From: Chrysemys picta bellii
Lineage: Eukaryota > Chordata > Testudines > Emydidae
NCBI RefSeq assembly: GCF_011386835.1
Contig: NC_088791.1
Span: 54,765,498-54,829,497 of the forward strand
Direction of reading: 5' to 3'
DNA length: 64,000 nucleotides
The translations under genes were made by a program, and so were the position numbers. Positions within the stretch are counted from its first letter, which is position 1. Every line of letters starts with the position of its first letter. Shown here in pieces: positions 10,133-21,809 of the stretch. The notes beneath the pieces were generated by a model, which saw only the letters and a program-made list of their open reading frames with translations, did not search any database and had not been told where the DNA came from.

Positions 10133-10426
10133 TTCATTGTTTTGCCTAAAAAGCAAGTACTGTCCAAACCCAGTCATAGATTTATTCATAGATCCAGTCA
10201 AAGATGTATTTAGTCATTTCTGGTTTAAATTGAGATCCCTTCCCTTTATAACTCACTTATCCTCTGCCATTCCCAAGTCAAAGGTAGTATATACTGACCC
10301 AATAGCATATCTTGAAAACTAGAGCCAATCAACAATTTTAAGCATCATTTTCGTTCTCAGTGACCCAGAATTAGTAAAGTTCGACTACATTTATTTCAGG
10401 AACATTTTGGCTGTAGAGCAGTGTAA

Positions 10427-12181
10427 TCTACCTCCATCAGTTTGACAGAACATCAAACTAGTGAAATAAACTTGTGTAGTATTTTTATTTGGTTTTATAA
10501 ATCAAAGCTAGTCAGCTGGGATTTGGGGACGATGTGAGGTAATCTTAGCACTGTTTTTTGGAAGGCTGATCTCACGAAACTATTTTTCTCTATATTTTTC
10601 AGGCAAGTGTGCCAGATTTGATCCCAAATGCAAATTTTTTTTAATGTCTGAAATTTTCAAGTGTTTGTAATGAATATGTCCCAATCCAGGGAAATTCTTA
10701 TCTGTTGCTTAGTTTTCTCCAGCAAACTGATGGACATCTTTATTAAAATCAATATGGCTACCATTTATTTAAATTATGGGGATAAAAATTTACGGCCTGT
10801 TTTGTGTGGATGAACTGGTGGGGAAATGTGCCCAAGGAGCCCATCCTCCATCCAGTATCCCCATATTGGATCAGGACAGGAAACAGACCTTTGGCACTGG
10901 GGAAGGCAGCCAGACATCTAAAACATCTGGTAGTGCTCCATGGCTGCAAGAGAGTGTGAAAAGCCAGCATGAGATATAGCCATACTCTCTGAGGATCTGA
11001 CCTTGCTCCTAGGCATTGCAGTGGTGCAGGACCAAGCCCTGAGTTCCATGCACTGTCAGTAGCTGGCATTGGACAAAGTGCACAGACTGATTTTTGGAAA
11101 AGTAATAAGGAGTGCTACAGAGCATATAGCTCTCTCAGTAATCCCCGGGCAACTGCAGGATAGTGTCTCTATCTGCAGTAGTTGCAGTTGAACTAAATTA
11201 TATAATCTTAACTAAGAACCCAGTGTGTATTTTAGTTCTCTTTCACCTATGTATCGAACCAAAACTCCCTAACTGTGTCTGCACACATTAGGAGCAGCTA
11301 CAAACTTGATAAATTGCTACATGTTGTTTATTTGCAAGCACCAAAGTTGTACTGATTAATACTTTTACTGGGCAGATGTGCTGCACGGTAAATGAACTAT
11401 GATTAGGAAAACACACGTGTCCTAGATTATTTCCACTGAATGTGAATGTAATCACAAATATTATGCACCTTTCAAAAGTCACACAGGAAAAGCTTTAATG
11501 TGTCAAACTATTGTTTCATTAAGCTGAAAGCATCCTGGTATATATGCCTATACTCGTAAGATCTGCATACCTTTTGCTGGTAAATATGTTCAAGAAAATA
11601 ATATTGAGATAGATGAAATCATGTATAGGATTTGAAATGGATGCCAGTTTGCTATGTAAAGGTTTTATTTATTTAAAGATTTTAAAAGATCACTGTGTGC
11701 TTTGATATGTGTGACTGATTTACAAAACATGTCATACAGTGTTGCTTTTGAATATATCAGATAGAAGTTCTTTTTGAATGTTCAGATATTTTTACCTTAA
11801 ATTTCCTTTCCTTGACTTTATAATCAAGTCAGATTTGTCAAATTAAATGTGTTGGTACATGCAAAGATGTGTCAAAGGATGCTTGGGCTGTTATAAGTAA
11901 GGTTGATAGGTTCTTTATTAAAATCCCTCTAGTCTGAACACATCCATATTAGATGATTCCAGATTAACAATGTATAATATAACTTTCTGTTCTTTCTTTA
12001 TACATTTGCTGTAGAAGTGTCTAAAGTTAACTGAATTGGAAATCCTGATATTATCTGCTTTCCATGTTAAAGTACATAGACTTATTCACCATATTTCAGG
12101 TTTAAAGTTAGATTGACTTGTTTTCAGATTAAATATCTGCATTTCAAGTTTAAACTAGAACTGCTGTATGCCCTTTAAAAG
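10427..12181. other. no gene recognised
   Basis: Unique-looking sequence. Reading frames near 10758-11069 lack any recognisable family, codon bias or repeat. A weak 'ctaactgtgtctgcacacattagg' near 11269 may be a MITE end, but no partner was found. Confidence 0.4.
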
Positions 12182-12303
12182 ATGGACAGGATCAGGCTAA
12201 GAAGTGCTCAAGATATCAGTAACTCAATCAGTGATCAAGAGGCAAGCACTGAAAGTGAGCCACCAAAAAGAAGAAAGAGGAAATTAGTCCCAATTGGGTT
12301 GTG
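12182..12303 (+). other. short basic/acidic ORF (40 aa), origin unknown
   Basis: The ATG opens a 40-residue peptide with a Ser/Gln/Glu-rich N-terminal half and a nuclear-localisation-like tail PPKRRKRK, ending at TGA. The composition is unlike the AT-rich chance frames around it. It could be a relic exon, part of an old transposon N-terminus, or chance. No splice sites or family support were seen, so no function is assigned. Confidence 0.15.
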
Positions 12304-14115
12304 ATCCAAGATATCTGTGGCATAGATAAAGAAAATAGAAAACAGGACAGTCTGGGGTCTCCTTTGTGTAGCACAAAGAATGTCAAAATAAGGATTTCCT
12401 AAAGGCTATCATGAAGAATACTGTGGAATTCCCAGTGCCTGTAATCCATTCCATACAAGGAACAATCACTTCTGGGGTAAGAAGAGAGGAGGAAATTGAG
12501 AGTTCTTTGCAATGCCAAATACTAGTGAAGACTAATGCATGAGATCATCTGCTGGTGCAGTGAGGAGAGTTTGGAGGCTGGAGAGTCACTCTGTCATTGT
12601 CAGAAAACCTGCTGGGGGCAGGACACAAACTCATTTCCCAGAGGGGGTCATCTGACATCCTAAGAGTTTTCTTGCCACTACCATCCTTGGAGGCATTAGA
12701 ATAAAGAAGATTATGCATTTTTTAAGTACAATTCCTGTGTATCTTACTTCCGATCCACATAAAAAATGAATTGATAGGTAGCTGTTCAGGATAACCTACT
12801 AGACCTTTTTCTTTCCTAATTTCTGTTCCCACACAAAACCCTTCATTAAATTAGAGTTCAACCAGTATTAACATGAGACAAATCTCAGCTGGCACCCATT
12901 ACACCCAAATACAGTCACAGACTGCATATTTCCACAGCTCCCTTGTAATTACAACTACACGTATCCAGTTCCTCACTACCACACTCTAATGCACAGCCTT
13001 AACTCCAGGCACAAACCTTTTCATGGACAAATAACATGATAGATTTTTACCCACCACATATGTGTTTATGGAAATATATCTTAATGTAGCTGATGTCCGT
13101 GGTTGGCTTGTGGGTTTGGGTAGGATTTTTTTAATGATTAATAAAAGGAAGTGTCTTTCCTTTCCACAACGCTCCTCCAGTCCCTTGGGATTTCTTCCAT
13201 TTCTATGCTCCTCCACATATACCCTCATATGACCACTTCCATAATTCTCCTTCAGCTCCCCTATCCCACCAACTCTCCTCGTCTCCTTGCTGTGTACTCC
13301 CTGGCAATGCTCCATGTCTTCAGCTTGCCTCAACCCTTCTGTGCTGACCCCCTCAATGAGTCTCGTTTATGCTCTTGTCCTTTTTTCACTTTTCAAAATC
13401 AATATCGATAAATATCAACATCTAGGGAAAAGACTAGGAGACTGTGAGGCAGGGAGGAATTATAAGACTAGCAGTGCCAGCCTTGGCAGTAAAGCTGGGA
13501 TGACAGGCTGGTAAGGCAGATTGGGAAGCATTGTTCTCGACTGACTCCTCCTGGCCTTATTGCCCACCTGTCCCTACCCCGGTGCATCATCCAATTGCCA
13601 AACTGGCTGCATAGCTCCATGGCTCCCCTTCATTCCACCTTCACCTCTTTCCCAGTCCACAGTGATTTTTTTCCTTTGCTTATTGTTACAACAGTCATTT
13701 AATGTTAACGTTGATTTTTAGTAATACAAACAAATATTAATAAAAGAAAAACAAGAAAATAGGTATGCTGTGCAGTGGGTATGGGAAGAAGGAAAATGAA
13801 GATGAGCCAAGCTGGGCATAGGGGCAAAGGAATCGGGTTAGGCTGTCAGATCAGGGACCCGTGTGAAACACTGGCCAAGGAGCCCTGTTCCACAGCCCCT
13901 TCCAATCTTTATGCCTCCCATCATCCACGTTCCATACAGTCTTGGACATTCTACATTTCAGCAGTGTGGCTCCTCATCTGATGCTCCTGATGAAGCAGGA
14001 GTCCCAGTCCTGCTAAGGACTATGAGAGTAGGGCTTTCTTTTGGAAAATCACAGGAGCTTCACTAAATGGAAAAGCTGCCTTCTCATCAACCTTACTTGC
14101 CACACTCTGCCTCCC
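12304..14115. other. no gene recognised
   Basis: Mixed-composition sequence with only short frames. A 20-residue minus-strand stretch near 13200 (EEIPRDWRSVV-like) faintly recalls LINE RT but is too short to call. Confidence 0.35.
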
Positions 14116-14119
14116 TCTG

Positions 14120-15395
14120 CTCTCTCCAACCAAGGGTACCAGTCAACATGGTTTTATGGAAAACAGGTCTTGTCAGACAAACCTGATTTCATTTTTCAAT
14201 GAGAATAAAAATGTGTTTGATAAAGGTAACTATGTAGATGTTGGATTGCTTAGATTTGTATAAGGCATTTGACTTAGTACTGCATGATTTAAAAATTCTC
14301 ACTATACAATATCAATAAAATACATGATACATTAATTAAGAACTGGCCAGCTGAACGATCCACAAAAGTAGTTATTGATGGAAACGCGTAATAAAATCGG
14401 GATGATTCTAGTGGGTTTCCACAGGAATCTAGGCCCGACGCTATTCAACATGTTCATCAGTGATCTGAAAATAAATATAAAATCGTTGCTGATAAAATTT
14501 GTGGGTCACACAAAGACTGGTGGAGTGGTAAATAATGATGAGGACAGAAAGGACAGCCATACAGTGAGATATGGATCATTTGGTAAGCTGGATCCATTCA
14601 AAGAAGATGTGTTTTAATACAGCCAAATGCAAAGTCATACATCTAGGAACAAAGAATGAGGGCCACACCTACAGAGTGTGAGACTGTATCCCAGAAAGTA
14701 GTGACTCTGAAAAGGATCTAGGGGTCACAGTGGACAAACAACTCAACATGAGTTCCCAATTACACTATGGTAAAGAGAGCTAATTTTCTCCTCAGATGTA
14801 TAAACATGGGAGTAGGAAAAAGAAGGTGATTTTATTCTTTATACAGCATGGGTGAGACTGATACTGAAATACTGTGTCCACTTCTGGTGTCCACATTTTA
14901 ATAATGCTGTTGAAAAAATTGGAGAGAGAGCCAAGACCACCCACAAAAATGATTTGAGGGCTGGAGAAGATGCCTTATAGTGTGAGACTTAGAGTTCAAT
15001 TTGTTCATCTTATCAAAAATAAGATGGAGAATGACAAGTTTACCTCTATCAGAGTATAAGTACCTTCACAGGGAGAAAATCTCCCAGTCTAGCGGAGAAA
15101 GGCATAACAAGAACCAGTTAAAGCCAAGCAAATTTAAATGAGAAATTGAGCACACATTTTTAACAGGGTGGTTAGCCATTGGAACAAAGAACCAAGGGGA
15201 ATGAGTGGTCAGTTCTTCATTTCTTGATCTCTTCAAATCAAGACTGGGTGCCTTTCTGGAAGATATGCATGGTCAAATACAAGTTATCAGACTCAATGCA
15301 GAGGTAACGGGGTGACATTTTATGATCTGTGAGATTATATTATCTAATGGTCCCTTCTGGGTTTAAAATCTATGAACCTATGATTTTCTGATATT
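14120..15395 (+). mobile_element. CR1 LINE 3' half, old
   Basis: RT palm to 3' end of a CR1 element. Signs are DLYKAFDLVLHDL near 14250-14290 (catalytic Asp block), a GxxRNLGPTLFNMFISDL-type motif near 14420-14465, a degraded ADD box (VGHTKTGG near 14500-14525), VTVDKQLNMS near 14728-14757, and GLEKMPYSVRL near 14958-14990. The 3' end is 'tggtcccttctgggtttaaaatctatgaacctatg' near 15345-15390, the CR1 terminal signature. Multiple stops and indels show it is inactive. Confidence 0.85.
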
Positions 15396-16782
15396 GCTGC
15401 TGAGAAAATGTGTTAGATGGTGTGTGAAAAATCTGTGGAGTTTAAATCTTGCAAAAGTAGTTGATGGAACATTCTAACAGGGTGGCACAGCTCACTCACA
15501 TGTACCCTGACAAGCAGTTGCTTAGACGGATGAGGTAGGACACCACTTGCCCACTGCTCTCAGTAAGTAGAGCCTTCCCCACTTACACACAAATAGTTTT
15601 TCTCTCTCCTCCAAAATAAAGTTGTTCATCATACTCCAGAACCAGTACCTTCTCTGGTGAAATTTAGAGTAGTGAAAAGCATTTGCAACTATAAAAGCTG
15701 CTTTTCTGTCACTGCAAAATATGTGAGCAAAAAGCCTGAAATATTTGTGATTTTTTTTTTTTGCCTGTTTTCTTGGAGCAAGAGGTTTTCATATTGCACT
15801 GGAAATGGCTTGAAAATGTGATGCCAGTGTTAGGACTTTAAAACATAAAATACTGAGCTAGAGTAGCATGGTGTCCCCATGATGATTCACTACACAGCAG
15901 TACTGCTAAACGGTATCTTTCTGCATGCACAGGTAACACGGTCCTGCTTAAAAAATTATTACCTTGTTAGAAAGTTTTAAGGGAATTCCAATATATACAT
16001 AGAAAATATCCCTCAAGCTAGTAAAAACTTTCACACTGTAGCCCCAGAACCTTGCTTATGTTTGCATCCTCGTCTTTGAGAAATTTTGGTTTTCCTATTT
16101 TATTTTTTATTTTTTGGATTCTGAGAAGTAGGAAATTGGGCAAATTGGCAGCTTCTCTGTGGAAGGCTTAACATAGATAGCTGTAGATCCTAGAAGTGAT
16201 GGAATAGTATGTTGTAATGTGTGAGCAAGGCTTCCAACTAAAGCTGTAGATCAAAAGACAAGGAATCTGGAGACAGAACTTCTGTCTTCATATGGGCCAT
16301 GTTTACTCCAGGGAATACTCGGAAAAATATTATTGGTTTTAATACTGATTCAGCCACACTGATGTTGCACTGTTGCCAATTTGGACTAACTGTTTAGTCA
16401 AAATTCCAGGCCTCTGGGCATTATTTCCATTATAATGAGACATTGGTGCTATACTGTACATTAGGTATACACTTTGTGTAATCTACAGAGAATGTGCACC
16501 GAGTCCTATTTCCCTGAATACAGCAGGCAGTTACCTTGCTCAGAAATCCTCAGGTCTGCTACTCCCTAATTTCAGTGCTGAAGAGCTCTCTGTCTGTACT
16601 TTCTTCAGGGTCACGCTTCCTTTCCTGGCCTTCTCTTTTTCATGACTTTTTTTTTTATTTTGCAAAAAAGCCCACTATATGTGTGAAGTGGAGATAGGAG
16701 TTCTGCATGGGCTCATTCATCACAGAAGGGCCTCGAAAATCCAAAATTGCTCCTGCAACTATCATTTATAGGTGCAGTACTG
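15396..16782. other. no gene recognised
   Basis: AT-rich, no coding or terminal-repeat signal. A faint MIR-like phrase ('gacaaggaatctggagacagaacttctgtc') near 16260 is the only hint of a repeat. Confidence 0.4.
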
Positions 16783-16803
16783 AAAAAAAAAAAAAAAAAA
16801 AAA
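16783..16803. repeat. poly(A)21 tract
   Basis: Homopolymer run. No retroelement body could be recognised upstream. Confidence 0.9.
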
Positions 16804-17335
16804 GGAATAAGCATATTTTCAATACAGTGCCTGTGTGTTTTACTTAACTCTCCAGCACAAAGAGGCTATATTTAACAGGGCAGGGACTGTACTGGCTAGT
16901 GGGTGGCTGAAAAGACAATTTACACTTACTGGCAATTGAGTAGTAGTCTCACCATTGAAAATTATCTCACTTGTCCCAGAGTACAAAGCATACTCTCATT
17001 TTGGCAGTCCAAGTCTCTAACAGAGCCAGAGTCAATAGCAAAGAAGCCGGCCAATCAACACTGCCCGCAGGCCAGATGCCATGGCAAAAAAAAAAATCAT
17101 TTACTTGGCATATGGACTTATAATTGCCTACCAAATAGGAGGGGAAAGATTAATGCAGTGGGATGAACAAACCACCAGAAGTCTGCTGCTAAACACTTTT
17201 TTATATTCTATTTTTGTTTAATAGTTTCAGTAGTTTGTTTAATAGTATTCTGCAGCTATATAGAAGATAGGAACACAGTACAAAACATGAGCAAATATGC
17301 ACTCATGCACCTTGTATCTTATATATAGCGATTGT
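16804..17335. other. no gene recognised
   Basis: Short frames only, nothing recognisable. Confidence 0.4.
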
Positions 17336-17650
17336 GTATGAGCAAGGTTGTGGGGGCGGTAGTGAAGAGCTAACTGGTCTCAAGCCAGTTAATGGCCTCT
17401 CAGTCAGTAGTGTTCATCTTGACAAGATCTCTGGGGAGCCCAGCACAAAAAGAACAACCATCCAGGATGTGTGCAGCATCCTCCACAGCACCACAGGTAC
17501 ACAGGAGGCTGTCCTGGGTGCCCCAGGCATGATTGGTCTTGGCACAGTGAACCACACCCCACAAGACCCTGTTAAGTTGGCTCCAGAGGCAATGTGAGGC
17601 CCATAGCCAGGTAGCTATTCCTCTGGCTTGTTGATGATGTAGGGGTTCCT
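17336..17650 (-). pseudogene. non-LTR retrotransposon C-terminal fragment
   Basis: The minus strand from about 17600 to 17400 reads a continuous frame. It contains LNRVLWGVVHCAKTNHAWG, then LLCTCGAVEDAAHILDGCSF, and ends near EAINWLET after one stop. The pattern (RxRTGHG-like lead, WG, CxCG...HIL.xC) is the cysteine-histidine tail found at the C-terminus of several non-LTR reverse transcriptases. It does not match the CR1 copies or the 3.3-4.7 kb LINE. Only about 90 codons survive and no catalytic RT residues are present. The family beyond 'non-LTR retrotransposon' is unresolved. Confidence 0.55.
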
Positions 17651-17852
17651 GGTAGTGTCAGAGACTCTCTGAATGGAGGAGGTGCAGCACTGTCCAAAAA
17701 GCATTTTTGCTATGCAGTCGATCACCATTATAGAATTGAAACATCTCTACAGTGACACAAAACAGTAACCCACAGTACTGCACACATCCATAGACCCTAT
17801 CCATCTTCTGTATAACAGTACAGAAGAAAAGGTTAGTATACTCCCCAAATAT

Positions 17853-18522
17853 TGTGATGGGGCTTACCCCCCATCACCTGCAAGGCAAAGGAAAGAACCC
17901 CAATTAGGAACCGAGGGAGCAGTAGAGAGGAGAAGATCCTGGAGACAAGAGGTGGGGAGTTCCCTATCTCTGGGAGGATCCTGGGGTAGGCAGACTGAGG
18001 AAAGGTGCAAGAGCAGAACTGGTCCCTGTATCCAGGGAGAGATTGTACAGTAGGCACGATTTGCCTACAGAGAGCACCAGAGTAGGTTCCTGTGGGGAGG
18101 CCTAAGTTAGTGCCTACAACAGGTAGAAGAGACCCACAGGGAACAGAGTCGGCTGCTATGGGAGGAAGCCCTGAGATAGGGTGTGTAAGTAGAAACAGGT
18201 TTCAGAGTAGCAGCCGTGTTAGTCTGTATCCGCAAAAAGAAGTCTCTAAGGTGCCACAAGTACTCCTGTTCTTTTTAAGTAGAAACAGAAGACTTCAGTA
18301 GCCCAAAGGGGCAGGAGAACTATTCAGATTTGTTTGGATTTTCATTTGGACCTTTCAGTTACCCCAGAAGGGGATTGAATTTATGTGACTTGGCCAGAGG
18401 ACTGAGCCACAGAAAACCCCATGAGAGGCAGACGGTCAGCAAGAGGCGCTGGAGCCATGGATTCTGGCAACATTACACACAGATGCAAGAGGGTGCTCTC
18501 GGGGTGAGTGTGTCCCATCACA
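17853..18522. repeat. TG...CA bounded repeat, possible solo LTR
   Basis: The block starts TGTGATGGG and ends CCCATCACA, an inverted 9-bp terminus of LTR type. The interior is G-rich and lacks coding capacity. No matching flanking duplication was found (aatat versus aagac), so the boundaries or the class could be wrong. A small retro-insert interrupts it at 18199-18275. Confidence 0.4.
18186..18288. mobile_element. 77-bp Penelope-like/SINE 3' fragment with inversion and 13-bp TSD
   Basis: A perfect 13-bp duplication TAAGTAGAAACAG (18186-18198, 18276-18288) flanks an insert. Its left half carries 'gtgttagtctgtatccgc' and its right half 'ctctaaggtgccacaag', in opposite relative orientation to the usual order of these two motifs as I remember them in vertebrate copies. 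Inversion plus a long TSD points to target-primed integration with twin priming. Confidence 0.6.
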
Positions 18523-18938
18523 AAGACCCACAAATTCCTTTAATAGATGCATCTGCCCATTCTACTTTATCAACATGCTTAGAGTATTGTGGATATGATT
18601 GGGAAACATGGTGGGGGTATTTATGCATGGTGGAAGCGAGTGGAAATCGGTAGAAGAAAATGTGCCTATTAGGGACTTGTGGGACTTTTTTGAAATATAT
18701 TAACCTTTTCTTTGTACTATGTTCTATGCACTTCATGATAACACCTATGGAAGTGTACAGTACTGTGCTACAGTCTTATGTCATTGCAGATAACTTTAAA
18801 ACCCACCATGTATAAATGTCTCCACCATGTTTCCTAAGTTTGTCCTCCGCACTCTAAGCATGATTTCTCAAGCAGCAGTCTTTCTACAGAATATCAATTG
18901 CAGTAACTAATGACCGTGAAAGTAGGGATAATAGTATA
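18523..18938. other. no gene recognised
   Basis: No coding or repeat signal recognised. Confidence 0.4.
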
Positions 18939-19171
18939 AAGGCCTTGGCTACACTGACGTTTGTGTGACAATCTCTCACCATTCCTGTAGCACTGATGCT
19001 GTCTGCGGGGGAAGCAGTAGTGTAGATTGGCTGCTCTGAACAAGCTTAGATAATGTGATGGCAGCTGCTCAGTACTAGTTCTCCCAGTGTTGCTGGCATC
19101 ATAAGAGCCAAACAAGTGGAAGCAACGATTAAAAAAAAAAGTTTTTAAATGGTCAGTGTAGACAAGGCCTT
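18939..19171. mobile_element. MITE, intact ends, TA flanked
   Basis: TIRs are AAGGCCTTGGCTACACTGAC and (reverse complement of right) AAGGCCTTGTCTACACTGAC, one mismatch in 20. Flanking TA lies at 18937-18938 and 19172-19173. The element is 233 bp and non-coding. The TA duplication suggests Tc1/mariner-type mobilisation. Confidence 0.8.
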
Positions 19172-19173
19172 TA

Positions 19174-20417
19174 GGTAGACCTGCCTTCTGTAGGCCTGCA
19201 CACTGTTCAGGGTGATAGAATTTACTATTTAAATGTATTTCTGTCATCCAACATAGAACACCCACTCCAACAATCAGCCCTCTACTCCAGGTATTTTTGC
19301 AGCTTCCCCTGTTTAAACACTTCTCTTTTGTTCTGTGCCCAGCATGTGGTTTGGGAAATTGCTGATGAGACATTCCTCCACAGGCATTGAGGTTGGATGG
19401 CTGTCTGAGGGGATAATATACTGCAAGAAAAAGCTACTTAACTTTTGCATCTTATTTTAGCATCTTATTATTTCAAAGGTATCCCAGCACTTTAGGAGAA
19501 ATACTGCTGCTATCAGCTTTGAAAGCACCAATCTCTCACAAAATGACTTTAAGAAGTCGCCAGTTAAAGTTAACTCATCTCATTAATGAGCTGGGATCAT
19601 CTTCTGTAAGGATTTTAGCCTCTTTTGAGATAAGATTTCTCTCTATCTCAAGATAAGTTATTTTGCATGACATGATTGTTACCAGTGCACGTTGTTGGAG
19701 TATTTCTCCTCTCTGCTGATAATCAGATGAGCAACAGTTAATCAAACCTAATCCCCAGAAGATTCATGTTCCTGTAAATTTGTCTTCACTTGCTTCCCTC
19801 CTCCCCTGAAGGAGGAAGTGGGATTTTTCCCTTTTAATCTGCAAAAATATTTACTTCCCCCATCCCCAGCCTGAGATCAGAGTAACTGTAACTCCTCCTC
19901 CCCCTGAGCCTAAAAATTGTTCTAAGGAATTTATTCAAGCTGTTGCACTGAATAGACCTTACACCCATAACCTTAAATGTGGTTATGCCTGAGAGAGGAA
20001 TAGACCTTAACTTCCTAATCTTAAAAGTTTTTCGGCATTCTGGTGGCTGAGCTAGCAGTCATATCCATGTATGTGAGGATACATGTGGGCCCATAATTCT
20101 CCACCAGTCATACCAACGGTGGAGACTATAGTGTAGATGAGACAGGCATTTTATCTCTCTAACCTCACCTTGCTCTGATTACTTGAGTAATATACTCTTC
20201 ATTATGGGTAAGGAAGGCAGAATCAGACTTTCAGTTTACCAAGATAGTTACATGATGACCCTTGCTTATGTTCAGTAAGCACTACAGAGTAGAATGCTTA
20301 GAGAAACGCAGTCTGGACTCTGGGCAGGAGCTGATGGCAGTCCCTTCAGGTAACTACCAGCACCACATATGTCCATCTCATGCAGTTATGCTTCCCCTTC
20401 CTCTTCAGGTAGCCTTT
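19174..20417. other. no gene recognised
   Basis: Low-repeat, moderately balanced sequence with no reading frame of note. It could include conserved non-coding DNA, which cannot be judged without alignment. Confidence 0.4.
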
Positions 20418-20662
20418 CCTAGGTCATTTCTATATGTACATTGCTGCAGTGGCACAGCTGTCATTGCAGCGCATCTGGTGAAGACGCTCTGTGCTGATGG
20501 GAGAGCACTCTCCCATCGGCATAATAAAACCACCTCCATGAAACATAGCACTGTGCACACAACCGCTTATGTTGGTGTAACTTATGTCACTCGGGGGTGG
20601 TTTATTCACACCCCTGAGCAACATAAGTTATACCGACATAACATGTAGTGTAGACATAGCCC
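20418..20662. mobile_element. MITE (GTGTAGACATAGCCC end)
   Basis: The right end is GTAGTGTAGACATAGCCC. The left end is degenerate ('tatatgtacattgctgcag' for the expected 'gtctacactgctgcag'). The interior contains inverted pieces such as 'gggagagcactctccc' and paired 'taacttatgtc / aacataagtta'. Confidence 0.6.
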
Positions 20663-20815
20663 AAGAGACAGTCTGTCTCTCAGGGCTCCTATTCTGAACT
20701 GAGCAGTCTACACTGATATTTATCAAATCACAGAATAATAAACCTGCTGATTTGTTTTATGTGACTTTGTTCACAAAGCAAACACCATCCCAAGGAGGTA
20801 TGTTGTCAGGAAATA

Positions 20816-21080
20816 GGCCATGTCTACACTGGCTACAGTGCTGTAGCTATGCCAGCATAATCTTATAATATAGACACACCCTGCACTGACAGAAGGAGTT
20901 TTTCCATTCGTATAGGAACACTACCTCCCCAAGCGATGGTAGCTCGGTTGATGGAAGAATCCTACCTGCGTCAACACTGGGGGTTAGATTGGCATAGCTA
21001 AGGCACTCAGAGGTGCAGATTTGTCACACCTTTGAGTGACATAGATATGTCAACCTAGATTTTAAGTGTAGACCAGGCCT
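20816..21080. mobile_element. MITE, both ends present, TA flanked
   Basis: The left end is GGCCATGTCTACACTGGC and the right end GTGTAGACCAGGCCT. TA lies at 20814-20815 and 21081-21082. The element is 265 bp and non-coding. Confidence 0.7.
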
Positions 21081-21809
21081 TAGACATAGATGAAGCTGTG
21101 TCGATATTACAGAAACTAAAATGCTGATTTTCAGGCTCAGCTTCCCTGTACTTAGGAAGCTCAGCATCTTTGAAAATCAAGTCATGTTTTTCTTTCAAAT
21201 ATGGAAGTGCTCAACGAGGGAGAAGAAAGAGAAGAAGGGAAAGCATGACAAACTAGCTGTGATTGGCTGCTCTAAGAACCAATAAGAGGGAAACCCAAAC
21301 AACCTGCCCTGGTGGGAAATAGATCTCAGACAACAAAGTAACAAAAAATTAAAATTAATACTTGATGAGTTTTTGCCACTGTTTCAAAAATGTTTTAGGT
21401 CTGATGACAGCTGTTGTGTAAGAAAACAAAATTTCTTTACTGTCATAGTAAGTAAATCTAGCTCTGTTAGCAATTTTACATTATTTATAAATCATAGGCG
21501 ATATCATGCGAGAGATGAGGAGTCTCTGTCTCTCACTTTAAAATGTTAAACATTTGATGATAACTTGTGGTCTATTTTTACAAATGGATGGTAGTTACAG
21601 AATTAATACATTTAGATTTTCAGTTCATGGGAACCAAGAACACTGCTGTAATCCTGTACATGTTAAACATAATTTCTTGTACGTTCTTGAAAAAGTCTTT
21701 CCTAAGGACCAAAGTAGAGAAAGAGTTGTGCCACAACAGGGTCAACTCATGATTAGCCCAATGTTAGCTGAAGTTTTACATATATTGGTGGTTAAACATT
21801 TTGCAACTC

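Larger units (their letters stand above)
8151..10423 (-). mobile_element. DNA transposon with CACT ends and TAA duplication (CMC/Chapaev-like?)
   Basis: The element is 2,273 bp. The left end is CACTTTAAAAATCAGCAAAA and the right end (reverse complement) is CACTGCTCTACAGCCAAAAT. They share CACT, and then CAGC(C)AAAA after a small offset. TAA flanks both ends (8148-8150 and 10424-10426). The right boundary is confirmed by a second copy whose similarity also stops at 51550. It encodes one broken minus-strand ORF (8236-9914). CACT ends with a 3-bp duplication fit the CACTA/Mirage/Chapaev group, but the superfamily is an inference. Confidence 0.65.

Noticed and set aside
9845..10213. 122-codon plus-strand frame, repeated at 50972-51340
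   Set aside because: Conserved only because it is antisense to the 5' part of the transposon. No family or coding signature.
12986..13333. Possible RTE reverse-transcriptase piece on the minus strand
   Set aside because: Only about 12-20 residues look right and surrounding motifs are absent.
17853..18522. Firm solo-LTR call
   Set aside because: TG...CA ends are present, but flanks do not match, so it is kept only as a low-confidence repeat.
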